Below the pieces are notes generated by a model, which was not told where the DNA came from, searched no databases, and saw only the letters and a list, made by a program, of their open reading frames with translations. Below are positions 35,728 through 44,576 of a stretch of 64,000 nt of DNA, in pieces. The translations under genes and the position numbers were made by a program. Origin of the DNA: Novosphingobium huizhouense (lineage in GTDB: Bacteria > Pseudomonadota > Alphaproteobacteria > Sphingomonadales > Sphingomonadaceae); the NCBI RefSeq assembly GCF_020179475.1, contig NZ_JAILXZ010000001.1, positions 434,001-498,000 on the forward strand, written 5' to 3'. The stretch's first letter is position 1; every line of letters begins with the position of its first letter.

Positions 35728-37479
35728 TCACAGCTCCTCGGCCGCCTCTACCCCGAGCAGGGCGAGCCCGTTACGGACAACCTGCCCGATTTGCTGGCCG
35801 AGGAAAAGCCGCGCCGCGGTCAGCGCGCCGTCCTGTGCCACGATGAAGCGCTTGTCCGGGCGATCGTTGCCGAGGTTCCAGTAGGCGTGGAACGCCGCGG
35901 CAAGGTCGTGGAGGAAGAAGGCGATGCGGTGCGGCTCGCGCGCGGCGGCCGCACCTTCGACCGTGCGCGGGAACTGCGCGGCGAGCTTGATCAGCCCCAG
36001 CTCCTCCTCGCCCAGCAGGGCAAGATCGGTGCCCGCAGGCGCGAAGCCCTCGGCGGCCGCCTTGCGCAGCGTCGAGCAGATCCGCGCGTGGCAGTACTGG
36101 ACATAGAACACCGGATTGTCCTTCGAGGCTTCGACCACCTTGTCGAAGTCGAAGTCCATCTGCGCGTCGGGCTTGCGGGTGAGCATGGTGAAGCGCACCA
36201 CGTCCTTGCCGACCATCTCGACCACGTCGGCGAGCGTGACGAAGTTGCCGGCGCGCTTCGACATCTTGAACGGCTGGCCGCCCTTGAGCAGCGCGACCAT
36301 CTGCACGAGCTTGATCTCGAACGGCTTGGGCGCCTGGCCCTCGGCGCTGGTCAGCGCGGCGACGGCGGCCTTGATCCGCTTGACCGTGCCGGCATGGTCG
36401 GCGCCCCAGATGTCGACGAGCGCGTCGGCGCCCTGCGCCTTCTGGAAGTGATAGGCGAGGTCGGCGCCGAAATAGGTCCAGGCGCCGTTCGACTTCTTGA
36501 TCGGCCGGTCCTGGTCGTCGCCGAAGCGGGTCGAACGGAACAGCGGCAGCTCGACCGGCTCCCAGTCTTCGGGGGTCTTGCCCTTGGGCGCTTCGAGAAT
36601 GCCGTCGTAGACGAGATCGTGTTCGCGCAGCCAGGCTTCGGCGGCATCGACCTTGCCCGATGCCTGGAGTTCGGCCTCGGAGCTGAACAGGTCGTGGTGG
36701 ATGCCGAGCAGCGCGAGATCGGCGCGGATCATGTCGAGCATCGCTGCAACCGCGCGCTGGCGGAACGGCAGCAGCCATTCGCTTTCGGGCGCGGCGGCGT
36801 AGCGGTCGCCGAACTCGGCGGCGAGCGCCTGGCCCACGGGGACGAGATAGTCGCCGGGATAGAGGCCCTCGGGGATCGCGCCGACGTCCTCGCCCAGCGC
36901 TTCGCGGTAGCGGACGTGGGCCGAGCGGGCGAGCACGTCGACCTGCGCGCCGGCGTCGTTGACGTAGTATTCCTTGACGACCTTGTGCCCGGCGAACTCG
37001 AGCAGCCGCGCCAGCGCATCGCCGACCACGGCGCCGCGGCAGTGGCCCATGTGCATCGGCCCGGTGGGGTTGGCCGAGACGTACTCGACGTTGACCGTCG
37101 TGCCGCCGCCGATCGCGGAACGGCCGTAATCGCCTTGCGCCTGCGCGATAAGCGCGAGCTCGGCGAGCCACGCCGAGGGCGCGAGCCGCAGGTTGATGAA
37201 GCCGGGCCCGGCGATCTCGGCCGCGGCGATGCGCGGGTCGCGGACCAGTTCCTCGACCAGCGCGGCGGCCAGCGCGCGGGGGTTGGTGGCGGCGGGCTTG
37301 GCGAGCACCATGGCGGCGTTGGTCGCCATGTCGCCATGGCTCGCATCGCGCGGCGGCTCGCAGGTGACGGCGGCGCGCGACAGGCCCTGGGGCAAGGTCC
37401 CGGCGGCGGTCAGCGCGTCGAGCGCGGCATCGATCACGTTCGCGACTTGCGCGAACACGGGGCTAATCTCATCGGTCAT
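35728..37479 (-). CDS. argS: Arginyl-tRNA synthetase
   Basis: A 583-residue class I synthetase. The HIGH-type motif is HMGH at 143-146 (GPMHMGHCRGAVVGD), the KMSKS counterpart is FKMSKRAGNFVTL, and the N-terminal Add-1 and C-terminal DALR anticodon-binding domain are present. It charges tRNA-Arg. Length is typical. The ATG is at 37479. It is the second gene of a minus-strand run (lipoprotein, argS, SPOR, dehydrogenase). Confidence 0.96.
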   Translation of the reverse strand: MTDEISPVFAQVANVIDAALDALTAAGTLPQGLSRAAVTCEPPRDASHGDMATNAAMVLAKPAATNPRALAAALVEELVRDPRIAAAEIAGPGFINLRLAPSAWLAELALIAQAQGDYGRSAIGGGTTVNVEYVSANPTGPMHMGHCRGAVVGDALARLLEFAGHKVVKEYYVNDAGAQVDVLARSAHVRYREALGEDVGAIPEGLYPGDYLVPVGQALAAEFGDRYAAAPESEWLLPFRQRAVAAMLDMIRADLALLGIHHDLFSSEAELQASGKVDAAEAWLREHDLVYDGILEAPKGKTPEDWEPVELPLFRSTRFGDDQDRPIKKSNGAWTYFGADLAYHFQKAQGADALVDIWGADHAGTVKRIKAAVAALTSAEGQAPKPFEIKLVQMVALLKGGQPFKMSKRAGNFVTLADVVEMVGKDVVRFTMLTRKPDAQMDFDFDKVVEASKDNPVFYVQYCHARICSTLRKAAAEGFAPAGTDLALLGEEELGLIKLAAQFPRTVEGAAAAREPHRIAFFLHDLAAAFHAYWNLGNDRPDKRFIVAQDGALTAARLFLGQQIGQVVRNGLALLGVEAAEEL

Positions 37480-37525
37480 GGCAGGCCCGTTAGCGGACCT
37501 TGCGCGAATACGCTACCGGCTGGGT

Positions 37526-38194
37526 TCAGCGCGTGGCGTTGTAGGCGAGCTGGTCGTTGGTCAGCTGGAAGCCGACGAGCAGTTCGAAGCTCGCCTTGGC
37601 GAGCGCGGCCTTCACCTCGGGCTGCGCGAGCGGATCGGTCGCCGCGTCGGCGTCGCCGGCCTTGCGCTTGCGGGTCAGGGTGGCGCGGATCTCGCGCGGC
37701 AGCGTCGCCTCGGCGCGATCGACGCTGGCTCCGGCCCGGCCTTGCGCGCTGGCGCGCTCCTGACCGTCGGCGAAGTCGATCCCGATCGTGCCGATCCGCT
37801 TGGCGAGGACCTGGGTGCCGCCGCGCATCACCACGCTGAAATAGGGGATGTCGACATGGCGCGCCCCGCGCGTGTCGGTGCGCCGCGCCAGCACGTCGAA
37901 GGTCGCGTCGGAGGCGAGCTTGTCGCCGTTGGTCGCATCGTTGCAGGTGCTGCGCAGGTTGGTGATCGAGGCGACCACGTCGACCGCGCCCGAATCGGTG
38001 CGGCCCGGCGCGCTGAACAGCGTGATGTCGCCGGTCATCTCGGGGATCGCCACCAACGGGCAGGGGCTGCGCAGCGCGGTCACGCCGACGCTGTCGTCCA
38101 CCACCAGCTCGCCCTTGTTCTTGGCGCACCCGGCCAGCGCGAGGAGGCCGAAGGATGCGCAAAGGACGGCAAGACGGCGGGTGCGGGACGTCAT
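37526..38194 (-). CDS. Predicted lipoprotein of unknown function
   Basis: A 222-residue protein with a lipoprotein signal ([18 protein letters not shown]; acylated Cys at about 23). The body is not recognised; it includes [47 protein letters not shown] and a C-terminal [25 protein letters not shown]. It is probably periplasmic-facing on the inner leaflet or outer membrane. It lies 46 bp upstream of argS and is divergent from ispH by 160 bp. Confidence 0.75.
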   Translation of the reverse strand: MTSRTRRLAVLCASFGLLALAGCAKNKGELVVDDSVGVTALRSPCPLVAIPEMTGDITLFSAPGRTDSGAVDVVASITNLRSTCNDATNGDKLASDATFDVLARRTDTRGARHVDIPYFSVVMRGGTQVLAKRIGTIGIDFADGQERASAQGRAGASVDRAEATLPREIRATLTRKRKAGDADAATDPLAQPEVKAALAKASFELLVGFQLTNDQLAYNATR

Positions 38195-38354
38195 CGAGGC
38201 AAGTTCCTGTCGTTCGGCCGATCGGCGTGGGCGGCCACCTCTAGCCAGCCCGATCCGCTTCGGCAATGGCGCTCCCCGGGGGCCGGGGCGCAACCGCATG
38301 CGCAAGGGGCGGACAGGCTACCGTCGGAGCGCGGCCGCTGCTAAGGGAGCGGCG

Positions 38355-39335
38355 ATGAACCCCACCTTTCCAGATCCGTCCGCCGCGCTTGCTGCCGGCA
38401 AGGCCCCGCTCCACCTCCTCATTGCCGCGCCGCGCGGGTTCTGCGCCGGGGTCGATCGGGCGATCGAGATCGTCGAGCGCGCGATCGAGCGCTACGGCGC
38501 GCCGGTCTACGTGCGGCACGAGATCGTCCACAACAAGTTCGTGGTCGATTCCCTGCGCACCAAGGGCGCGATCTTCGTCGAGGAGCTCGACCAGGTGCCC
38601 GATGGCGCGCCGGTGGTGTTCTCGGCGCACGGCGTGCCCAAGGTGGTGCCGGCCGAGGCGACCTCGCGCGGGCTCGACTGGCTCGACGCGACCTGCCCGC
38701 TGGTGAGCAAGGTTCACCGCCAGGCCGAGCGCAAGGTCGAAGCGGGCAAGCACATCCTGTTCATCGGCCACCGCGGGCATCCCGAGGTGATCGGCACGAT
38801 GGGCCAGGTGCCCGAAGGCGCGATGACGCTGGTCGAGACGCTCGAAGACGTCGCCGAACTCGCCTTCCCCGAAGATGCGCCGCTCGCCTTCCTCACCCAG
38901 ACCACGCTGTCGGTCGACGACACGGCCGAGATCGTCGCCGCGCTGCGGGCGCGCTTTCCGCAGATCGCCGGGCCGCGGGCCGAGGACATCTGCTATGCCA
39001 CCTCGAACCGCCAGGCAGCCGTCAAGGCGATCGCCCCGCGCTGCCAGCTGGTGCTGGTGATCGGCGCGCCCAACAGCTCGAACTCGCTGCGGCTGGTCGA
39101 AGTCGCCGAGCGCGAGGGCGCGCGTTCGCGCCTGATCCAGCGGGCCGCCGAAATCGTGCCCGAATGGCTCGACGGAGTGGAGACGCTGGGCCTTACCGCC
39201 GGGGCGTCCGCCCCCGAGGTGCTGGTGCGCGAAGTGGTCGAGCGGCTGCGCGAATGGCGCGAGGTCAGCGAGGAGACGATCGTCAGCGCCGAGGAACACA
39301 TGGTGTTCAAGCTGCCACGCCAACTCGTCGGCTGA
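38355..39335 (+). CDS. ispH: 4-hydroxy-3-methylbut-2-enyl diphosphate reductase
   Basis: A 326-residue [4Fe-4S] enzyme with cluster cysteines at 30 (PRGFCAGV), 114 ([10 protein letters not shown]) and 213 ([11 protein letters not shown]). Conserved [14 protein letters not shown] and [10 protein letters not shown] are seen. It makes IPP and DMAPP at the end of the MEP isoprenoid pathway. The frame is open far upstream, but the family homology starts near the ATG at 38355, which follows AAGGGAG. It leads the ispH-thrB-rnhA cluster. Confidence 0.96.
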   Translation: MNPTFPDPSAALAAGKAPLHLLIAAPRGFCAGVDRAIEIVERAIERYGAPVYVRHEIVHNKFVVDSLRTKGAIFVEELDQVPDGAPVVFSAHGVPKVVPAEATSRGLDWLDATCPLVSKVHRQAERKVEAGKHILFIGHRGHPEVIGTMGQVPEGAMTLVETLEDVAELAFPEDAPLAFLTQTTLSVDDTAEIVAALRARFPQIAGPRAEDICYATSNRQAAVKAIAPRCQLVLVIGAPNSSNSLRLVEVAEREGARSRLIQRAAEIVPEWLDGVETLGLTAGASAPEVLVREVVERLREWREVSEETIVSAEEHMVFKLPRQLVG

Positions 39336-39341
39336 GCGGCA

Positions 39342-40340
39342 ATGGCTGTCTATACCCACCTCGGCGCCGAAGCGATGGCGGCGCTGATCGCCGAATTCGA
39401 CGTCGGCACGCTGGTCTCGGCCAAGGGCATCGCCGAGGGCGTGTCGAACAGCAACTGGCTGATCGAGACGACCGGCGCCGCCGGCGCGCCCGATGGAAGC
39501 GGCGCGCGCTTCATCCTGACGATGTACGAGTTCCGCATCGACATCGGCGAACTGCCCTATTTTCTCTCGCTGCTCGATCATCTCGCGGCGGCGGGTTGCC
39601 CGGTCCCGCGCACGATCCATGCGCGCGATGGAAGGCTCTATCTCGAACGGCGCGACCCCTCGGGCGAAACCAAGGCGCTGGCGCTGATCGAATATCTCCC
39701 CGGGGTATCGGTCTCGGAACCGACGCCCGGCCAGGCCCGCGCCGTCGGCGAGGCGCTGGCGCAGATGCACGATTGCGCGGCAGGGTTCGCCGGCCGTCGC
39801 GCCAACGGCATGGGCGTCGCCGAATGGCGGCGGCTGGCCGACGCCTGCGGAGCGGACGGCCTCGCGCAGATTTCGCCCGAGCTGGCGCGCATCGTTGCCG
39901 AACACCTGCCGCGGCTCGAGCGCGACTGGCCGAGCGACCTGCCCGTTTCGGTGATCCATGCCGACCTGTTCCCGGACAACGTCCTGATGCTGGGCGACAA
40001 GGTCACCGGCCTGATCGACTTCTACTTCGCCTGCAACGATTTCACCGCCTACGACGTCGCCGTCACCCATGCCGCCTGGTGCTTCGATCCGAGCGGCGCG
40101 CAGTTCCGCGCCGACCTGTCGCAGGCTCTGCTCGAGGGGTATCGCGCAGGGCGCACGCTTTCGGACGCCGAACGCGCCGCGTTGCCGCTGCTGGCGCAAG
40201 GCGCGGCGATGCGCTTCGCCATGAGCCGCGCCTACGACTGGCTCAACACCCCGGCCGATGCGCTGGTGACGAAGAAGGACCCGATGGCCTTCGCCCGCCG
40301 GCTCGCCTTCTATCGCGAGCACCCGGAGGTCTTCGCGTGA
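39342..40340 (+). CDS. thrB: Homoserine kinase (aminoglycoside phosphotransferase-fold type)
   Basis: A 332-residue APH-fold kinase. [10 protein letters not shown], the catalytic-loop [13 protein letters not shown] and [17 protein letters not shown] (the DFG-like metal site) mark the alphaproteobacterial ThrB type, which is unrelated to the GHMP ThrB of E. coli. It phosphorylates homoserine on the way to threonine. It lies 6 bp after ispH and overlaps rnhA. Confidence 0.93.
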   Translation: MAVYTHLGAEAMAALIAEFDVGTLVSAKGIAEGVSNSNWLIETTGAAGAPDGSGARFILTMYEFRIDIGELPYFLSLLDHLAAAGCPVPRTIHARDGRLYLERRDPSGETKALALIEYLPGVSVSEPTPGQARAVGEALAQMHDCAAGFAGRRANGMGVAEWRRLADACGADGLAQISPELARIVAEHLPRLERDWPSDLPVSVIHADLFPDNVLMLGDKVTGLIDFYFACNDFTAYDVAVTHAAWCFDPSGAQFRADLSQALLEGYRAGRTLSDAERAALPLLAQGAAMRFAMSRAYDWLNTPADALVTKKDPMAFARRLAFYREHPEVFA

Positions 40341-40768
40341 AGCACGTCGAGATCTTCACCGACGGGGCCTGCAAGGGCAATCCGGGCAAGGGCGGCTGGG
40401 GCGCGCTGCTGCGGATGGGCGAACACGAGCGCGAGATGGCGGGCTCCGAGCGCGAGACGACCAACAACCGGATGGAGATGACCGCCGCGATCCGCGCGCT
40501 CGAAGCCTTGAAGGCGCCGTGCCGGGTGACGCTCCACACCGACAGCAAGTACGTGCTCGACGGCATCACCAAGTGGGTCTTCGGCTGGCAGAAGAAGGGC
40601 TGGAAGACCGCCGACAACAAGCCGGTCAAGAACGAGGACCTGTGGCGCGCGCTGGTCGCGGCCGCCCGGCCGCACCAGGTCGAATGGGTCTGGGTCAAGG
40701 GCCACGACGGCCACCCCGAGAACGAACGCGTCGACAAGCTGGCGAGCGACGCAGCGATCGCGGCCTAG
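40337..40768 (+). CDS. rnhA: Ribonuclease HI
   Basis: A 143-residue RNase H1. The acidic active site D9 (IFTDGAC), E47 (NRMEMTA), D69 (LHTDSKY) and D133 (RVDKLA) is complete, and the flexible-loop His is at 123 (KGHDGH). It cleaves RNA in RNA-DNA hybrids. The start is GTG 40337 overlapping the thrB TGA. Its TAG stop shares the four bases CTAG (40765-40768) with the stop of the convergent FAD oxidoreductase. Confidence 0.95.
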   Translation: MKHVEIFTDGACKGNPGKGGWGALLRMGEHEREMAGSERETTNNRMEMTAAIRALEALKAPCRVTLHTDSKYVLDGITKWVFGWQKKGWKTADNKPVKNEDLWRALVAAARPHQVEWVWVKGHDGHPENERVDKLASDAAIAA

Positions 40769-41859
40769 GCGAAGCGCCCCGGCGCATAGACGGCGGGGTC
40801 GATGCGCTCGGTCAATTCGTCCGCCGGCAGGCCGAGCAGCAGTTGCGCGCCGAGCCGCGCCGCCGCGGGCGCGGTCTGGATGCCGAAGCCGCCTTGCCCG
40901 GCGAACCAGAAGAAGCCGGCAATCCGCGGATCGAAGCCGTAGACCGGCAGGCGATCGGGGGCGAAGCTGCGCAGGCCGGCCCAGCGGCGCTCCATCGCCT
41001 CGATCTGCCAGTCGACCACCTGCTCCATCCGGTCGATCGCGATGGCGATGTCGAGTTCCTCGGGCGCGGCGTCGCGCGCGACATCGGGGGTCTCGTCGTG
41101 GGGCGAGAGCCACAGCCGGTCGCCCTGCGGCTTGAAGTAGAAGTCCTCGTTGATCCCGAGCGTGAGCGGCAGGTCGGCGGGCGGCACCGGCGCGGTGCGA
41201 AGCTGGACCACCGTGCGCCGCAGCGGACGGATGCCGAGCGGTTGCGCGCCCGCAAGGGCGGCAAGACCATCCGCCCAGGCCCCGGCGGCGTCGGCGACCA
41301 GACCGGCGCGCGCCTCTCCGCCGCGCCACGACAGGCGCCAGCCGGCACCCTCGCGCTCGATCGCCTCGATCCGCGCCCGCACGCGCAGCACCGAGCCGGT
41401 GCGATTGGCTGCGGACAGGTAATGCTGGTGCAGCCCGGCGACGTCGATGTCGGCGCAATCGGGCTCCCACGCCGCGCAGGTCCACCGGTCGCGGATGCCG
41501 GGAACGCGTTCGGCGAGCGCGGCGGGCCCGAGCAGCTCGACGCGCACCCCGAGTGCCGCGAACCTCTCGACGAAGCCCTCGACCTTCGGACGATCCGATT
41601 CGCGCCCGATGTTGAGCGCGCCTCGCGGCGTGAGATAGCCGCCGTCGCGCAGAAAGCGGCCCGAAGCCTCGGTCAGCGGCAGGACGCCGGGACCGCCGTA
41701 GGCCTCCTCCCAGAACGCGGCGGAGCGTCCGGTGGTGTGATAGCCGGGCGCATCCTCGGCCTCGACCAGCAGGACCCGGGCGTGAGGGGCGCACTCGGCG
41801 GCAAGGCTCGCGCCGGCCATGCCGGCGCCGATGATGGCGACGTCGAAAAGCTCGTTCAT
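40765..41859 (-). CDS. FAD-dependent oxidoreductase (DAO family)
   Basis: A 364-residue protein with an N-terminal FAD-binding motif ([17 protein letters not shown]), [15 protein letters not shown] and a C-terminal [16 protein letters not shown] segment, typical of glycine oxidase/D-amino-acid dehydrogenase-like DAO enzymes. The substrate is unknown. The N-terminus overlaps the upstream alpha/beta hydrolase gene by 4 bases, so the two are an operon. Confidence 0.87.
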   Translation of the reverse strand: MNELFDVAIIGAGMAGASLAAECAPHARVLLVEAEDAPGYHTTGRSAAFWEEAYGGPGVLPLTEASGRFLRDGGYLTPRGALNIGRESDRPKVEGFVERFAALGVRVELLGPAALAERVPGIRDRWTCAAWEPDCADIDVAGLHQHYLSAANRTGSVLRVRARIEAIEREGAGWRLSWRGGEARAGLVADAAGAWADGLAALAGAQPLGIRPLRRTVVQLRTAPVPPADLPLTLGINEDFYFKPQGDRLWLSPHDETPDVARDAAPEELDIAIAIDRMEQVVDWQIEAMERRWAGLRSFAPDRLPVYGFDPRIAGFFWFAGQGGFGIQTAPAAARLGAQLLLGLPADELTERIDPAVYAPGRFA

Positions 41860-42845
41860 GTCCGCGCGCGGCTTTGCGGTCGCGGCGCGGTCCGGTCAAG
41901 GAAAGCGTCGATCGCCGCGAGCGCCGCGTCGCGCACGCCGTCGACCTCGCGCAGCAGTTCGTGGCGCGCCTCGCGGCCCCAGACCACCAGTTCGGCGTCG
42001 GGCAGCCGGGCGGCGGCCCGCGCGATCGGGGCGAAGGCGACAAGGCCGTCGTGCCGCGCGGCAAGCAGCAGCACCGGGGTCGTGACCGCTTCGAGCGCGC
42101 CCGGTCGCGCCAGCCGCGCGATCGATTCGGCCGCACGCTCGACCCAGCGCCAGGTCGCGGGCCCCATCGCGAGTTCGGGCCTTGCATCCTTCCACCACAG
42201 CTCGTCGGCGTAGCGCTCGACATCGTGCGTCAGCAGCGCGGCGCGCGCCTCGAGCTTCTCGCCCGGCTTCTCGCTGGTCTTCCAGGCGAGCCGCGCGGGA
42301 TCACCGATGCGGCACATGATTCGCGCCACCGCCTGCTGGACCGGCGCCGGGATCGTGGTGACGAAGCCGAGCATCGGCGCGCTCAACACCAGCGCCGCGG
42401 GATCGACCCTGCCCTCGGCGAGCGTGCGCAGGACCAGGTGCCCGCCCATCGAATGTCCGGCGAGCACGTGCGGCCCGGGCGTCGCGCGGGTCCAGTCCTG
42501 CCAGAAGTCGGCGAGGTCGTTTACCCAAACCGCGAAGTCCTCGACGTGGCCGGCGAGCGGATCGCGGCTCGCGCGTCCCGAACCCGCCTGCCCGCGCCAG
42601 TCCAGCGCCGTTACGTGCCAGCCCTGATCCGCCCAGTAAGCCAGCGTTTCCAGATATTTTTCATAAAAGTCCGCGCGCCCGGGACAAAACAGCAGCGCTC
42701 CTCGCGATGTCCCCGGGCCCGCATTGTCGGGACCGTTCGCCGGTGCGGGCCAGTCGATCCGGCGGATCGGATGACCATCGCGCGCGGTCCATGTCGTTTC
42801 GCGCGCGGTCCCGGGAATGCTGCGCCTGTCGAAAGCCTTCGTCAT
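41856..42845 (-). CDS. Alpha/beta hydrolase (lysophospholipase-like)
   Basis: A 329-residue hydrolase with the nucleophile elbow GHSMGGH, WRGQAGSGRA upstream, and a C-terminal catalytic His in REARHELLRE. It resembles PldB-type serine aminopeptidase/monoacylglycerol lipases (Hydrolase_4). No signal peptide is seen. The ATG at 42845 is preferred over the in-frame one at 42920 because family sequence begins after it. It overlaps the FAD oxidoreductase by 4 bases and is divergent from cpaA. Confidence 0.85.
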   Translation of the reverse strand: MTKAFDRRSIPGTARETTWTARDGHPIRRIDWPAPANGPDNAGPGTSRGALLFCPGRADFYEKYLETLAYWADQGWHVTALDWRGQAGSGRASRDPLAGHVEDFAVWVNDLADFWQDWTRATPGPHVLAGHSMGGHLVLRTLAEGRVDPAALVLSAPMLGFVTTIPAPVQQAVARIMCRIGDPARLAWKTSEKPGEKLEARAALLTHDVERYADELWWKDARPELAMGPATWRWVERAAESIARLARPGALEAVTTPVLLLAARHDGLVAFAPIARAAARLPDAELVVWGREARHELLREVDGVRDAALAAIDAFLDRTAPRPQSRART

Positions 42846-42925
42846 GCCCTTGCCTCGTCGTGCGGTCCGCTCCTGCAGCACCCTCCCAGGCCGGTTCGAC
42901 GCGCCGAATTCCGCGGCCAATCTTG

Positions 42926-42939
42926 GTTACCGTTTGGTA
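42926..42939. promoter_or_regulatory. Short palindrome upstream of cpaA
   Basis: TTACC-GTTT-GGTAA, a 5-bp-arm inverted repeat, lies 15 bp before the cpaA start in the 108-bp gap to the divergent hydrolase. It may be an operator for the pilus genes. Confidence 0.3.
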
Positions 42940-42953
42940 AGTGATTTGCCCGT

Positions 42954-43454
42954 ATGACTGCGGGCATGCAGGAAACACCCTTCGTCTACGCACTGGTCGC
43001 GGCGCTGGCAATCGCGCTGCTGACCGCCGCCTTCACCGACATCCGCCGTCGCCAGATCGACAACTGGCTGAACGCCGGCATCGCGCTGTGCGCCCCGCTG
43101 TACTGGTGGGCGCAGGGTCTCTCGCTATGGCCCGACGTGGCGATGCAGATCGGCGTGGCGCTGCTTGCGTTCGTCGTGCTCGCCGGCCTCTTCGCGATCC
43201 GCGCCATGGGCGGCGGCGACGTCAAGCTGCTGACCGCGCTGGCGCTGTGGCTGCCGGCGCTGCTGTTCCTCAAGATGCTGGTGGTGATGTCGATCGCCGG
43301 CGGCGTCCTGACGCTCGTGCTCGGCGCCTGGTACATCACCCGCCGCCAGCGCGACAGGATCAAGATTCCCTACGGCGTGGCGATCGCCGGAGCCGGTCTC
43401 TGGGCGCTCGGCCCGCAGCTGAATGCGGTCTTTCACGCAGTGGGATTCCAATAG
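42954..43454 (+). CDS. cpaA: Prepilin peptidase CpaA (A24)
   Basis: A 166-residue, polytopic membrane protease. The two catalytic aspartates are visible: D29 (AAFTDIRRRQIDNW) and D89 (MGGGDVKLL). It cleaves the leader of Flp-type pilins; it is the short TadV/CpaA form without the methylase domain. Starts at 42954 and 42966 (MQETP) are both possible. It opens the Tad pilus locus; 78 bp separate it from cpaB. Confidence 0.92.
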   Translation: MTAGMQETPFVYALVAALAIALLTAAFTDIRRRQIDNWLNAGIALCAPLYWWAQGLSLWPDVAMQIGVALLAFVVLAGLFAIRAMGGGDVKLLTALALWLPALLFLKMLVVMSIAGGVLTLVLGAWYITRRQRDRIKIPYGVAIAGAGLWALGPQLNAVFHAVGFQ

Positions 43455-43460
43455 GGAATA

Positions 43461-43468
43461 TTAACCAT
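43461..43468 (+). promoter_or_regulatory. CtrA half-site-like sequence before cpaB
   Basis: TTAACCAT at 43461-43468 matches the half-site of the alphaproteobacterial cell-cycle regulator CtrA (TTAA-N7-TTAA family). It lies 65 bp upstream of the cpaB ATG in the only sizeable gap inside the pilus locus. A second half is not perfect. Confidence 0.35.
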
Positions 43469-43532
43469 TTTGGCCGATTGATGCCGGCCACTTGGGTTCG
43501 TTCGATACCATTCAACAGGGCGAGATCGTAGC

Positions 43533-44576
43533 ATGGACAAGAAGAAGCTTTTGCTGCTGGTGGGGGCGCTGATCGTTGCGATCGGCACGGCCTTCGCCGC
43601 CAGGAGCCTGTTTTCCGGCGCGACCACGCCCCAGGCGGCCGCTGCCGCCAAGGTGCCCGAAGGCCCCAAGGTGCTCGTCGCCCAGCGCGCGCTGCCGGTC
43701 GGGACGATCATCACCGCGGATTCGATCGGCTACCAGCCCTGGCCCAAGGACATGGTGCAGGACGCCTACTTCGTCGAAGGCGAGGCGGACATGAGCAAGA
43801 TGCTCGGCACCGTCGTGCGTCACCCGATCACCGCCGGCGAGCCGATCACCCAGGGCTCGCTGGTCGCCCCCGGCGATCGCGGCTTCCTCGCCGCGGCGCT
43901 CGGGCCGGGCATGCGCGCCGTGACCATTCCGGTGAGCGCCCGCACCGGGGTCGCAGGCTTCGTCTTCCCCGGCGACCACATCGACCTCGTCCTCACCCAG
44001 ACCGTGCGCGGTGGCGAGGACGCCATGGCGCTGAAGGCCGCCGAGACCATCCTGCGCAACCTGCGCGTGCTCGCCACCGACCAGTCGACCGAACAGGAAA
44101 CCGTCGACGGCAAGACCCAGGTCCGCCAGTTCAGCACCGTGACGATCGAGGTCACCCCCAAGATCGCCGAGGAAATCGCGGTGGCGCAGACCATCGGCAC
44201 GATCAGCCTGTCGCTGCGCTCGCTGGCCGACACCTCGACCGAACTCGACCAGGCGATCGCCTCGGGCGCGGTCAAGGTTCCCGCCGGCGCGACCAAGGCG
44301 CAGGAGGAGGCGCTGCTCAAGACCGCGCTGGGCAAGCCGAGCGACGGCGGCACGACCTTCGTCACCGGCGGCGACGTCTCGCGCTTCCAGCGCAAGGCTT
44401 CGGGCCGCTCGGACTTCGACTCGATGCAGCGCCCCGCCCCGATCGCGGCCCCGGCTCCCGCTCCGGCGGCGCCGATGGGCGCAGGTCCGGCCGGCGGCAT
44501 GATGATGGCCCGCGGACCGGTGGTGCGCATCAGCCGCGGCAAGGAAATCGAAACCGTCCCGGTGGGGAGCAAGTGA
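43533..44576 (+). CDS. cpaB: Flp pilus assembly protein CpaB/RcpC
   Basis: A 347-residue protein. It has an N-terminal TM or uncleaved signal (KKLLLLVGALIVAIGTAFAA), a SAF domain (VLVAQRALPVGTIITADSIGYQPWP) and the RcpC/CpaB domain (AVTIPVSARTGVAGFVFPGDHIDLVLTQ). A Pro/Ala/Met-rich tail follows. In the Tad system CpaB is a periplasmic, peptidoglycan-associated partner of the secretin. The TGA overlaps the cpaC ATG (TGATG). Confidence 0.93.
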   Translation: MDKKKLLLLVGALIVAIGTAFAARSLFSGATTPQAAAAAKVPEGPKVLVAQRALPVGTIITADSIGYQPWPKDMVQDAYFVEGEADMSKMLGTVVRHPITAGEPITQGSLVAPGDRGFLAAALGPGMRAVTIPVSARTGVAGFVFPGDHIDLVLTQTVRGGEDAMALKAAETILRNLRVLATDQSTEQETVDGKTQVRQFSTVTIEVTPKIAEEIAVAQTIGTISLSLRSLADTSTELDQAIASGAVKVPAGATKAQEEALLKTALGKPSDGGTTFVTGGDVSRFQRKASGRSDFDSMQRPAPIAAPAPAPAAPMGAGPAGGMMMARGPVVRISRGKEIETVPVGSK

